This document shows positions 54,763-63,298 of a stretch of 64,000 bases of DNA, in pieces. The notes beneath the pieces are model-generated. The model searched no databases, was not told the origin of the DNA, and saw nothing but the letters and a program-made list of their open reading frames with translations. Numbering within the stretch: the stretch's first letter is position 1; each line of letters opens with the position of its first letter. This DNA is from Erythrobacter sp. Alg231-14 (GTDB lineage Bacteria > Pseudomonadota > Alphaproteobacteria > Sphingomonadales > Sphingomonadaceae), in contig NZ_LT702999.1 of the NCBI RefSeq assembly GCF_900149685.1, positions 2,790,001 to 2,854,000 on the forward strand. The letters run 5' to 3'. The position numbers and the translations under genes are program-made.

Positions 54763-55713
54763 ATGACTGACCTTCGCACCCCGACCCGACAAGGCGTGAT
54801 CGCCGCTGCAAAGAGCATCGCCGCGATCCTACCGCCGACACCGCTGCTGCCGGTGGAGATTGACGGTGTGACGGTCCATGTGAAGGCGGAAAACCTGCAA
54901 CCGGTTGGCGCGTTCAAGATCAGAGGCGGATGGTGGCGTCTTTCCAACCTAAACGAGGCGGATCGCGCGGCCGGCGTGGTCGCGGTGTCTTCGGGCAACC
55001 ATGCCCAAGGCGTGGCGTGGGCGGCGCGGCGATTGGGGATCAACGCAACCATCGTGATGCCACGCGATGCACCGCAGGTGAAATTGGACAACACGCGCGC
55101 ATTGGGTGCCGAGATCATTCTCTATGACCGCCCCGGCGAAGACCGCGACGCGGTGGCGGCCAAATTGATCACGGAAAGCGGCGCAGCTTTGGTTCATGCA
55201 TTTGGCGATCCATGGGTGATCGAAGGGCAAGGCAGCGCAGGAATCGAGGCGGTTGCCCAGCTTGGTCGAGAGCCGTCGCGTATCCTTGCATGTTGTGGCG
55301 GTGGCGGATTGGCGGCGGGCCTATCGCTGGCATGTCCGAATGCCGCGATCCATGCGGTTGAACCGGTCGGATGGGACATGGTCGGCCAAGCATTGGCCAC
55401 AGGCGACATCGTCAATGCGGGCGATGATGCGCCCGCGACGATCTGCGATGCGTTGCAGCCCACCGCAACCAAACCAATCAACCTCGGCATCCTTTCTGGC
55501 CGCGCAGAACCCGGCATTGCGGTCTGCGACGACGAAGTGCGCCATGCGCAAAGATGGGCCTTTGCCAACCTCAGATTGGTGATCGAACCGGGCGGTGCGG
55601 CCGCTTTGGCGGCGGCGTTGGCGGGCAAAGCGCCGTTGGACGACAGCACCGTCATCATGGTCACGGGCGGCAATGCCGACCCTGCTGCGTTTGCAAAGAC
55701 CATCGGCGGATAG
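54763..55713 (+). CDS. Threonine/serine dehydratase, PLP-dependent
   Basis: 316 residues. PLP lysine K52 in VGAFKIRGG, SSGNHAQGVAWAA, the phosphate loop CCGGGGLAAGLS, and a C-terminal EPGGAAALAAAL. No ACT domain, so it is a catabolic-type enzyme without isoleucine feedback, or a serine racemase-like relative. Converts threonine to 2-oxobutyrate, which can feed propionyl-CoA metabolism (inference). Followed by two MAPEG genes in the same direction. Confidence 0.9.
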   Translation: MTDLRTPTRQGVIAAAKSIAAILPPTPLLPVEIDGVTVHVKAENLQPVGAFKIRGGWWRLSNLNEADRAAGVVAVSSGNHAQGVAWAARRLGINATIVMPRDAPQVKLDNTRALGAEIILYDRPGEDRDAVAAKLITESGAALVHAFGDPWVIEGQGSAGIEAVAQLGREPSRILACCGGGGLAAGLSLACPNAAIHAVEPVGWDMVGQALATGDIVNAGDDAPATICDALQPTATKPINLGILSGRAEPGIAVCDDEVRHAQRWAFANLRLVIEPGGAAALAAALAGKAPLDDSTVIMVTGGNADPAAFAKTIGG

Positions 55714-55804
55714 GTGCAAACGACGGGGCTCACCACGGGCCGGTGGAATTGACAATCGAACCGCCCTCTCGCAGGGATGCAAAAAAAGAGAGAGGGGTTC
55801 ACTC

Positions 55805-56254
55805 ATGCAAGCACAAATGCTCGCGCCGGCCGCCGTTCTGGTGGTTTGGACGCTCATCGTTCTATTCTGGATCGTACCGGTTCGCTTTGGCGCCATCGCC
55901 AAAGCAGACAAATCCAATTTTAGCGGAAAACAGGGCGGACGCGGCCAAGACCTAGAAGGGGTGATCCCGGATAAGGCCAATTGGCCATCCCACAATCACA
56001 CGCACCTGCACGAACAACCGACATTGTTCTATGCGGTCGTGGCGATTTTGGCGATTGTCGGGCCGGGTGCGATCGATGTGATGATCGCTTGGGTCTATGT
56101 TGGGCTGCGCATTGTGCATTCCCTGTGGCAGATTTTGGTCAACAAGCTGCCGCTGCGTTTTGCGCTGTTCTTGCTCAGTACATTCGCGCTGATTGCGTTG
56201 GCGGTTCGGGCCGTAATGGCGACCGTGTTCGCCGATCCCAGCGTCGTTTCTTAA
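55805..56254 (+). CDS. MAPEG-family membrane protein 1
   Basis: 149 residues from ATG 55805 (AGGGG seven bases upstream). Four helices; the central segment HLHEQPTLFYAVVAI with a following GLRIVHSLWQ is the signature of bacterial MAPEG proteins (membrane-associated eicosanoid/glutathione metabolism). In the family, a conserved Arg and His line the glutathione site. The activity of bacterial members is poorly known. The next gene is a clear paralogue. Confidence 0.85.
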   Translation: MQAQMLAPAAVLVVWTLIVLFWIVPVRFGAIAKADKSNFSGKQGGRGQDLEGVIPDKANWPSHNHTHLHEQPTLFYAVVAILAIVGPGAIDVMIAWVYVGLRIVHSLWQILVNKLPLRFALFLLSTFALIALAVRAVMATVFADPSVVS

Positions 56255-56287
56255 GCTAAAAAACTATCCGAAAGGACACCGACTGAC

Positions 56288-56713
56288 ATGATCGGAATGG
56301 ACATTCTGCAACCCGCCGTCGCGTTGATGATCTGGACTATGATCATCTGGCTATGGATGTACGCATCGCGCATCCCTGCGATGCAAAAGGCACAAATCTC
56401 TGCGGATGATGCGCGCGCCACGGGTGTGCTTGATCAAAGGCTTCCCCAAGAAGTCCAATGGAAAGCGCACAATTACAATCACCTGCACGAAGCGCCGACA
56501 TTGTTCTATGCGGTGGCCATTACATTGGCGATCCTGGGACAGGGCGATGGCATGAACGCGTTCCTGGCGTGGATCTACACCGGTTTGCGCGTGGTCCATT
56601 CCATCGTTCAAGTCACCGCAAACAAAGTGATGGTTCGCTTTGTTTTGTTCGCACTGTCGAGCCTCGTGCTGATCGCGTTGATCGTGAAAGCCGCGTTGAT
56701 CGTCTTTGCCTAA
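56288..56713 (+). CDS. MAPEG-family membrane protein 2
   Basis: 141 residues. It shares the layout of its neighbour: HLHEAPTLFYAVAITLAILG, GLRVVHSIVQVTANKV, and a hydrophobic C-terminus. The genes are 33 bases apart and likely formed by tandem duplication. The N-terminus MDILQPAVALMIWTMIIWLWM is the first helix. Confidence 0.85.
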   Translation: MIGMDILQPAVALMIWTMIIWLWMYASRIPAMQKAQISADDARATGVLDQRLPQEVQWKAHNYNHLHEAPTLFYAVAITLAILGQGDGMNAFLAWIYTGLRVVHSIVQVTANKVMVRFVLFALSSLVLIALIVKAALIVFA

Positions 56714-56735
56714 GGCATGATCGCATAAAGAGCGC

Positions 56736-56765
56736 GCAGAAGCGGTGTTATTCCGCCGCTTCTGC
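56736..56765. terminator. Strong hairpin shared by the trxB end and the MAPEG genes
   Basis: GCAGAAGCGG (56736-56745) and CCGCTTCTGC (56756-56765), a perfect 10-bp stem with a 10-base loop. It overlaps the last codons of trxB (right arm) in the convergent gap. The strongest terminator-like stem in the window, though without a T-run. Confidence 0.5.
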
Positions 56766-57719
56766 CGCTTCTTGTGCGTCTTCGAGTGCGGCCAAATACC
56801 GCTCTCCATCAAGCGCCGCCATGCATCCCATGCCCGCCGCGGTAACCGCTTGACGGTATGTGTGGTCGGTTACGTCACCTGCGGCGAATACGCCGGGAAT
56901 GACGGTTTTCGGGGTGCCGGGCTCCGTATCCAGATATCCTCCGCCATCCATCGGCAGCTTACCCTTAAACAGCTCCGTTGCGGGCGCATGGCCAATGGCA
57001 ACAAACGCGCCGTCCGTGGCCAATGTCGATGCCTCTCCGGTCTGTGTATCCTTCAAGTTCAAATGGCCCAAAGCGCCATCCTCGCCCGCCTCGAAGCTTT
57101 CGACAGTCTTGTTCCACAAGACCGAAATCTTGGGGTTTTTCATCAATCGTTCTTCGAGGATTTTCTCTGATCTCAATTCGTCACGGCGATGGATCAAGGT
57201 TACATCGTCAGAATGGTTGGTGAGGTAGAGGGCTTCTTCCACCGCAGTGTTGCCACCACCGATGACCGCGACTTTCTTGCCGCGGAAAAAGAACCCATCG
57301 CACGTCGCGCATGCCGACACGCCTTTGCCGCCCAGTTCTTGTTCGCCCGGAACGCCCAGCCATTTCGCCTGAGCGCCGGTGCAGATCACCACAGTTTCGC
57401 CGATATATTCGTCGCCGCTGTCGCCGATTGCTTTGAACGGTGCCCCGTTCTCCAAATCGACAGAGACAATCGTGTCCCACATCATCCGCGTGCCAACGTG
57501 TTCGGCCTGAGCCTGCATTTCTTCCATCAACCACGGTCCCTGCACCACATCGCGATAGCCGGGATAGTTCTCGACATCTGTCGTGATCGTCAATTGACCG
57601 CCGGGTTGAAGACCCTGAACCACAATTGGTTCAAGCATCGCGCGCGCAGCGTAGATGGCGGCGCTGTATCCGGCAGGACCGGAGCCGATGATGAGCATCT
57701 TTGTGTGATGAGTGGCCAT
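56748..57719 (-). CDS. trxB: Thioredoxin-disulfide reductase
   Basis: Reduces thioredoxin with NADPH. 323 residues from ATG 57719. FAD motif IIGSGPAGYSAAIYAAR at 10-26, active CxxC (C137, C140) in ACATCDGFFF, NADPH motif VIGGGNTAVEEAL, and C-terminal GVFAAGDVTDHTYRQAVTAAGMG. The extended C-terminal Ala/Glu tail (EDAQEAAEAAE) is usual. Confidence 0.96.
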   Translation of the reverse strand: MATHHTKMLIIGSGPAGYSAAIYAARAMLEPIVVQGLQPGGQLTITTDVENYPGYRDVVQGPWLMEEMQAQAEHVGTRMMWDTIVSVDLENGAPFKAIGDSGDEYIGETVVICTGAQAKWLGVPGEQELGGKGVSACATCDGFFFRGKKVAVIGGGNTAVEEALYLTNHSDDVTLIHRRDELRSEKILEERLMKNPKISVLWNKTVESFEAGEDGALGHLNLKDTQTGEASTLATDGAFVAIGHAPATELFKGKLPMDGGGYLDTEPGTPKTVIPGVFAAGDVTDHTYRQAVTAAGMGCMAALDGERYLAALEDAQEAAEAAE

Positions 57720-57746
57720 GTGCAATTCCTGTTTAAGTTCTGTGCC

Positions 57747-57775
57747 AATTTAAGCGGTCATATGCCCGGCTTCAA
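57747..57775 (-). promoter_or_regulatory. Candidate trxB promoter
   Basis: TTGAAG (57775-57770), 17-base spacer, TAAATT (57752-57747) on the minus strand, about 28 bases before the trxB ATG. Confidence 0.5.
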
Positions 57776-57807
57776 TTCGCAATCAATTGGGTTGGGGATG
57801 GATTGTG

Positions 57808-58623
57808 TTATCCATCCAAAAGCTGTTCTTTCAACGCATCGCGCATAGTCGCATCCACACCCAAAGCGCGTTCAAGATAGGCGTCGGTTGATCCAAACCG
57901 TGTTTGGATAGATTGCCGCGCCGCATTCAAAAACGCAGCATCAACGCCCATCAAAACCCGAACGGTGGCCTCGTCAATTCCGCCGTATTTGTCGCCCATC
58001 AATTCCATGCCATGAGCAATGCGTTCTTCGTTGCGCGGTGACGCGTTGGTCAACAAATAATCCGCCATCGCATCATCCGGATGGACGCCCATCGCGTGAT
58101 GCAGCAAATCAACCGCCATGCCGGTGCGGTCTTTGCCCGCTGCGCAATGGACCAAGCTGGCCCCTGCGCCCTTTGACAAAGCGGCAAAGTAACGCTGCAA
58201 AACCCAAGTCAGCCCTTCTCTATCGGGCAAGGCACCGTACAAACCGACCATGGCATCAAAGGCCGACGTTGCATCAACGCTGCCTTGTGCGGCCTCAAGA
58301 TGCGGGGCTAGGCCAGCGGTTTCGCCGGCAAAGAAGATCACTTCACCATCAAAATTGCCCGCCCGTTGACATGTATGGCGCGCGCGTTCGCTATCGCCGC
58401 GCATATCGATCACATGTTTCAGATCAATCTGCGCCATCAAATCCAGATCATCATGGCTCGCTTCGGCATGATGTCCGGATCGATAGAGAAAACCGGTTCT
58501 CACCCGTCCACCATCCGCAGCAGAATAGCCGCCGTAATCACGCAGATTGTGAATGCCTTGGGCGGACAAAAATGGCGGCTGTTCTGAGGATCGAATCATA
58601 GCCACCATCAGTGGCAGGCCCAT
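57808..58623 (-). CDS. Protein-tyrosine phosphatase, PF13350 type
   Basis: 271 residues. P-loop HCAAGKDRTGM with catalytic C160 fits the CX5R rule. N-terminal NLRDYGGY, FLYRSGHHAEA and a DMRGDSER general-acid region are typical of the bacterial family that includes LipA/MptpB-like phosphatases. Such enzymes act on phosphotyrosine or phosphoinositides. A promoter probably lies between this gene and the divergent response regulator. Confidence 0.9.
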   Translation of the reverse strand: MGLPLMVAMIRSSEQPPFLSAQGIHNLRDYGGYSAADGGRVRTGFLYRSGHHAEASHDDLDLMAQIDLKHVIDMRGDSERARHTCQRAGNFDGEVIFFAGETAGLAPHLEAAQGSVDATSAFDAMVGLYGALPDREGLTWVLQRYFAALSKGAGASLVHCAAGKDRTGMAVDLLHHAMGVHPDDAMADYLLTNASPRNEERIAHGMELMGDKYGGIDEATVRVLMGVDAAFLNAARQSIQTRFGSTDAYLERALGVDATMRDALKEQLLDG

Positions 58624-58776
58624 TCAAAACCGGCAACCGCGCGCCGTCCGTTTCACACCGTAGCCGGGGAAATTGCTTAGGTATGGTTCCGAAGGGCGCG
58701 TCAAAGGCGTGATTGGGGTTTGCCTACTATTCCTGTCATCACCGATGAACCGCTAAGGAAAGAGGCACCTCGAAAA

Positions 58777-59238
58777 ATGGCGTACATTCTCATTGCTGAT
58801 GACGATGAATTGATCGCAGAATTGGCATCTCAGGTTTTGATTGATGCTGGCCATGCTTGCGGCTGGGTCACTACCGGCGAGGAAGCATGGGATCTGCTCG
58901 CCAAACGGCGCCCTGATGTCCTTTTGCTGGATCAGGACATGCCCGGCATGACCGGCGTGACGTTGCTGCGCAAGCTGCGGGGATCGCCGGAATTCTATGA
59001 TCTGCCCGTGGTCATGTTCACCGCGATGAGCGGGGTCGAAGACGAAGCGCAAGCAATCTATGCCGGTGCTCAAGATTTTGTGCGCAAACCATTTGATCCG
59101 CGCGGTTTGACAAGCCGTATCAATCGCGTCCTATCGAAACGCAAAGATCAACCACAACACACCGATCTAAAAACATACCTGGCCAGAAATTCGGGCATGG
59201 TCACGGATCCAGAGCCCGCATTGCGGCGGTTTATCTGA
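58777..59238 (+). CDS. CheY-like response regulator
   Basis: 153 residues from ATG 58777; the 19 codons upstream in frame are not receiver-like. Acidic pair in ILIADDDELIAE, phosphoacceptor in LLLDQDMPGMTG, Thr in VVMFTAMSG, Lys in FVRKPFDPRG. A short unstructured C-terminal tail (to residue 153) follows the receiver domain. No histidine kinase adjacent, so its input is unknown. Confidence 0.88.
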   Translation: MAYILIADDDELIAELASQVLIDAGHACGWVTTGEEAWDLLAKRRPDVLLLDQDMPGMTGVTLLRKLRGSPEFYDLPVVMFTAMSGVEDEAQAIYAGAQDFVRKPFDPRGLTSRINRVLSKRKDQPQHTDLKTYLARNSGMVTDPEPALRRFI

Positions 59239-59265
59239 GGCTCGGCCTAAACCAGAATTGTCGGG

Positions 59266-60657
59266 TCAACCGGCGGCCAGATCTTCGCAGAACCGCGTTG
59301 TCCAATTTTGGACGTTGTCATCGCGCACGGTCCCGATCATGCGTTGGTACCGCGCCTTGCGTTCATCCAGCGGCATATCCAACGCCTTTTTAATCGCGCT
59401 GGCCATGCCATCTGGGCTGTGAGGATTGACCAAAACGGCCCCCTGCCCATCGCACCCCAATTGGTGCGCTGCCCCAGCAAATTCCGACAGGATCAAAACG
59501 CCCGGATCATCGGGATCTTGCGCGGCCACATATTCTTTTGCGACCAGGTTCATCCCGTCGCGCAACGGCGTAACCACGCCAATCTTTGACGCTCGGAAAA
59601 ATCCGAACAATTCGGCATGGCTGTATCCACGGTTCACATAGCGGATCGGCACGATATCGACTTCGCTGCGCGCGCCGTTGATCTGTCCGGTTTTCTGTTC
59701 CAGCGTTTCACGAATGTGCTGGTAGCTTTCCACATCTTCGCGGCTGGGCGGAGCAATCTGGACAAAGACCAGATCGCGGGTCCGTTCGGAATTCTCATCG
59801 AAAAAGCGGCCAATTCCATCGATTCGTTCGGGCAATCCTTTGGAATAATCGAGCCGGTCTACCCCAATCATACAGGTGCGCCCACGGATGGAAGCCAAAA
59901 AGCGATCTTCGGCGGTTTTCGCTTCCTCTGTTTCGCCTTGCTGTGAAAAATGATCCCAATCGATCCCAATGGGATAGGCGCGCGCGGTAACGGTCCGCCC
60001 TTCAAATGTGATCCGCCCGCTATCGTGATCGATTTCGGCGCCCAGTTCATTTTCGCAATAATGGACGAAGCTAGACAACCATTCTTCGGTCTGAAAACCT
60101 ACCACATCGTAGGCAAGCATCGTGCGCACCAACCGTTCATGAAACGGCAGCGAGGTCAGCAATCGCGTGGGTGGCCACGGTGTGTGAAGGAAGAACCCGA
60201 TCCGGTTCTCGACACCGCGTGCACGCAATCGCTCTCCCAATGGTATAAGGTGGTAATCATGGACCCAGACGAGGTCATCTTCCTCAATCAAGGGCATCAC
60301 GCTGGTTGCGAAGCGGTCATTGACCCGTTCGTACCCCTCGCCGGTCTTTTGTTCGAAACGCGCCAAATCGATGCGGTAATGGAACAAAGGCCAAAGCGTC
60401 GAATTGGCGTAACCGTTGTAATATTCGCCCACATCGCGGGTTGATAAATCGACGGTTGCGGTGGTCACGCCGTCGTTGCGTTGCAGGTCCATATTGCCTG
60501 TTCGATCATCGCTTTCTTGACCGGACCAACCGAACCACACCCCGCCGCGATCTTTCAACGCGGCGTTCAACGCGCCGGCCAACCCGCCTTGAGCGCCAGC
60601 AACGCCGCGCGCTTTTGGCACGGCAACCCGGTTCGATATGACTACTAGACGGCTTAT
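59266..60657 (-). CDS. otsA: Trehalose-6-phosphate synthase, with apparent ATA start
   Basis: Makes trehalose-6-phosphate from UDP-glucose and glucose-6-phosphate. The conventional start is GTG 60621, but the conserved OtsA N-terminus SRLVVISNRVAVPKARG is encoded just upstream and ends in the codons ATA AGC CGT at 60657. The frame has a stop two codons further up. So the real start seems to be ATA 60657, overlapping the GH15 stop (ATAA) with GGAG nine bases upstream. 463 residues then. GVDRLDYSKGLPERI and the GGLAGAL loop are intact. Confidence 0.93.
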   Translation of the reverse strand: MSRLVVISNRVAVPKARGVAGAQGGLAGALNAALKDRGGVWFGWSGQESDDRTGNMDLQRNDGVTTATVDLSTRDVGEYYNGYANSTLWPLFHYRIDLARFEQKTGEGYERVNDRFATSVMPLIEEDDLVWVHDYHLIPLGERLRARGVENRIGFFLHTPWPPTRLLTSLPFHERLVRTMLAYDVVGFQTEEWLSSFVHYCENELGAEIDHDSGRITFEGRTVTARAYPIGIDWDHFSQQGETEEAKTAEDRFLASIRGRTCMIGVDRLDYSKGLPERIDGIGRFFDENSERTRDLVFVQIAPPSREDVESYQHIRETLEQKTGQINGARSEVDIVPIRYVNRGYSHAELFGFFRASKIGVVTPLRDGMNLVAKEYVAAQDPDDPGVLILSEFAGAAHQLGCDGQGAVLVNPHSPDGMASAIKKALDMPLDERKARYQRMIGTVRDDNVQNWTTRFCEDLAAG

Positions 60658-62453
60658 CGCACTTCACTCCACGGTTTGGACAATAGACCGGCGCAATTGA
60701 TCACACCAACAAGCGAGTAGGTTTGCGGGAAATTCCCCCACAGCTCTCCTGTTTCATAATCGAGGTCCTCTGACAAAAGGCCGGACCCGGTCGTGTGGCT
60801 TAACATGGTGTCGAACAATGTGCGCGCTTCTTCGTCCCGCCCGGCAAGATGCAGCGCCTCTATCAGCCAGAATGTGCACACGTTGAACGCGGTTTCTGGC
60901 GCACCAAAATCGTCTTCGGCCGCGTAACGCAGCATATGATCGCCGCGTCGCAGATGCTCTTCGACCGCGGCAAATGTCTGTTTGAACCGTTCATTGTCCG
61001 GGGAAAGGAAACGCAATTCGACCATCTGCAACAAGCTGGCATCAAGATAGTCACTTTCGAAACTGGCGCCGTAATGGCCGGTACCGTTCTCGCCCTCTTT
61101 CCAAGCTTTTGCATCGATGGTTGCTGCGATTGCCTCTGCCCGCTCTCGCCAGATTTTGGCCCGGTCGTCTTTGCCAATATGCTCCGCGACGTTCGCCAAA
61201 CGATCGCATGCGGCCCAGCTCATGACGGCCGAATAGGTGTGAACCTCTTGGCGGGTGCGAAACTCCCACAATCCAGCGTCGGGTTGGTCGTGCATCGCCC
61301 ATGCCATTTTGCCGACCTGTTCAAGGTTTTCAAAATCGCGTTCATCCGCCGGCCTCAACAAACGCTTGTCAAAGAAACCCTGCGCGCTGGGCAAGACTAT
61401 TTGACCGTATGCGTCGTGCTGAATTTGTTTGTAGGCTGCGTTCCCCCGGCGAACGGGGCCCATGCCGCGATATCCGGCAAGATAGCTGGCGGTGGTTTCG
61501 TCGAGCTCGCTTTCGCCCATGACTGAGTAGAGCGGTTGAATCTGACCACCGCGCGCGCCGTCAACGATGTTGCGCAGATAGCCGAGATACTTCTCCATCA
61601 CATCGAGCGCACCCAATCGGTTTAGGGCCTGAATTGTGTAATAGGAATCGCGAATCCAACAATATCGGTAATCCCAATTGCGTTCCGAATGGGCGGCTTC
61701 GGGAATGGATGTGGTCAACGCGGCAACAATGGCGCCAGTCTCTTCATGCTGACACAATTTGAGGGTGATGGCGCAGCGGATAACTTCTTCCTGCCATTCC
61801 AACGGAATGCTCAGGCCGCGAACCCACCCTTGCCAATACTTGCGCGTGGATTGTTCCATCGAACGGGCCTGTTCGCGAAGATTGCCGACAAAGGGTTCAT
61901 CCGGGCCGAGGAAAAAGTGCGTGTCCGCCTCTACGCGGAATGTGCGTCCTTCGACGATGTATCCGACCGGCGCATCGGTGGAAAGACGCAGGGCTTGCGC
62001 GCCCAAAAGGTAACGGATGTGATTTGTCCCCGCCGTCGTATCGGCCAATCCAGCGCCGTAATTTTTGGTCGGTTTTAGGATAACGCGGATGCGGGGATTG
62101 CCGCTAATGGGGCGCACAATGCGGACATAGGAAACGGGGCGGTACATCCGGCCGGACCGCTCAAATCGAGGGCAAAAATCGAGGATTTCGACCGCGCTGC
62201 CGTCCTTGGCCGTCAATGTGGTGACAAGGTTTGGCGTGTTTCGGATGTACTCTTGGCTTGCGCTGATCTGACCTTCCAACTCAAACCGCCAGATGCCCGC
62301 ATCGCGTTGATCGCCATTCAACAAGGCTGAAAACACCGGGTCGCCATCAACCCGCGGAACACATCCCCAAACGAGCGCGCCGGTTTGGTCGATCAATCCC
62401 GACACTTGGCAATTGCCAATGGGCCACAATTCAAGATTTGGTGTGTGTGCCAA
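60654..62453 (-). CDS. Glycoside hydrolase family 15 protein (glucoamylase/trehalase-like)
   Basis: 599 residues, TTG start at 62453 with GGAG nine bases upstream. Starts IGNCQVSGLIDQTGALVWGC, the N-terminal beta-sandwich of GH15. The (alpha/alpha)6 barrel follows with RNWDYRYCWIRDSYYTI and ELWGNFPQTYSLVGVIN. Family members hydrolyse alpha-glucosides; mycobacterial-type GH15 proteins are trehalases, so in this operon trehalose hydrolysis is plausible. It lies between otsB and otsA on the same strand, with the stop overlapping the otsA start. Confidence 0.92.
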   Translation of the reverse strand: MAHTPNLELWPIGNCQVSGLIDQTGALVWGCVPRVDGDPVFSALLNGDQRDAGIWRFELEGQISASQEYIRNTPNLVTTLTAKDGSAVEILDFCPRFERSGRMYRPVSYVRIVRPISGNPRIRVILKPTKNYGAGLADTTAGTNHIRYLLGAQALRLSTDAPVGYIVEGRTFRVEADTHFFLGPDEPFVGNLREQARSMEQSTRKYWQGWVRGLSIPLEWQEEVIRCAITLKLCQHEETGAIVAALTTSIPEAAHSERNWDYRYCWIRDSYYTIQALNRLGALDVMEKYLGYLRNIVDGARGGQIQPLYSVMGESELDETTASYLAGYRGMGPVRRGNAAYKQIQHDAYGQIVLPSAQGFFDKRLLRPADERDFENLEQVGKMAWAMHDQPDAGLWEFRTRQEVHTYSAVMSWAACDRLANVAEHIGKDDRAKIWRERAEAIAATIDAKAWKEGENGTGHYGASFESDYLDASLLQMVELRFLSPDNERFKQTFAAVEEHLRRGDHMLRYAAEDDFGAPETAFNVCTFWLIEALHLAGRDEEARTLFDTMLSHTTGSGLLSEDLDYETGELWGNFPQTYSLVGVINCAGLLSKPWSEVR

Positions 62454-62456
62454 TTT

Positions 62457-63212
62457 CTATAGCTCCAGCCATGCGTGCACTGCGGCGACATCGTTAAGTG
62501 AAAATTCGGCGTCGGTTTCATCACGACTGCCGACCAAAATGCCAGCGCCGCCCATGGCCCGACATGCGCGAAACCCGGCTTCGTCGGTTAGATCATCGCC
62601 GATAAAGAAAGGGACCGTCCCGGCAAAAGGCGCGGTAGCCATGAGAGCCGCGACGGCCCCGCCCTTGCTCGCGCCCTTTGCCACCAATTCGGCCACGCAT
62701 TTGCCGCTTTGCACCATCCAACCATGTTTGGCCGCCAGCTTTTCGGCAAAGGCCTGTACACTGGGTCCAGCACTGGGATCATTGCGGTAATGCAAGGCTC
62801 CGCCATGGGGTTTGTGTTCGTAACGCACGCCCGTATTCTTCGCATAATCGCGCAAAGCGGTTTCAATGACCGGCGGCAGGGTGATCGCGCCATCGCCCGA
62901 TGCATCGACCAAGGCATCGCCCTTGGCGTCGCGAATATCGGACCCATGGGATCCAGCCATCGCCGCATCAATCGGGCCAATATGACCAATGATATCGTCA
63001 ATGGATCGGCCGCTTATTACAGCCAATCGACCGCCCAACCGCCGTGTCAGATTGTTCAATCGTTGCGCCAAATCCGCGATCGGTTTGATCGCATCTGGCG
63101 CGGGCGCCAATTCAACAAGCGTCCCATCAAAATCTAGGAAAAGCGTCACGCGTTCGCTTTCCAAAAGCGATGTCAGCGGCGGCGGAACGCCAAGATCAAT
63201 GCGTGATTGCAT
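62457..63212 (-). CDS. otsB: Trehalose-6-phosphate phosphatase
   Basis: HAD phosphatase releasing trehalose. 251 residues from ATG 63212 (TTG 63233 possible). Motif I LFLDFDGTLVELAP, VISGRSIDDI, and motif IV FFIGDDLTDEAGF. First of the three minus-strand genes otsB-GH15-otsA; the stop lies four bases before the GH15 start. Confidence 0.93.
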   Translation of the reverse strand: MQSRIDLGVPPPLTSLLESERVTLFLDFDGTLVELAPAPDAIKPIADLAQRLNNLTRRLGGRLAVISGRSIDDIIGHIGPIDAAMAGSHGSDIRDAKGDALVDASGDGAITLPPVIETALRDYAKNTGVRYEHKPHGGALHYRNDPSAGPSVQAFAEKLAAKHGWMVQSGKCVAELVAKGASKGGAVAALMATAPFAGTVPFFIGDDLTDEAGFRACRAMGGAGILVGSRDETDAEFSLNDVAAVHAWLEL

Positions 63213-63298
63213 TGGGTTTGCATAACGGATCAACCGGTGCGGTCAACAATTCTGCTGCACTGCAACACGCGCCGTCAAAGATCGGCGAGGATTACGGA

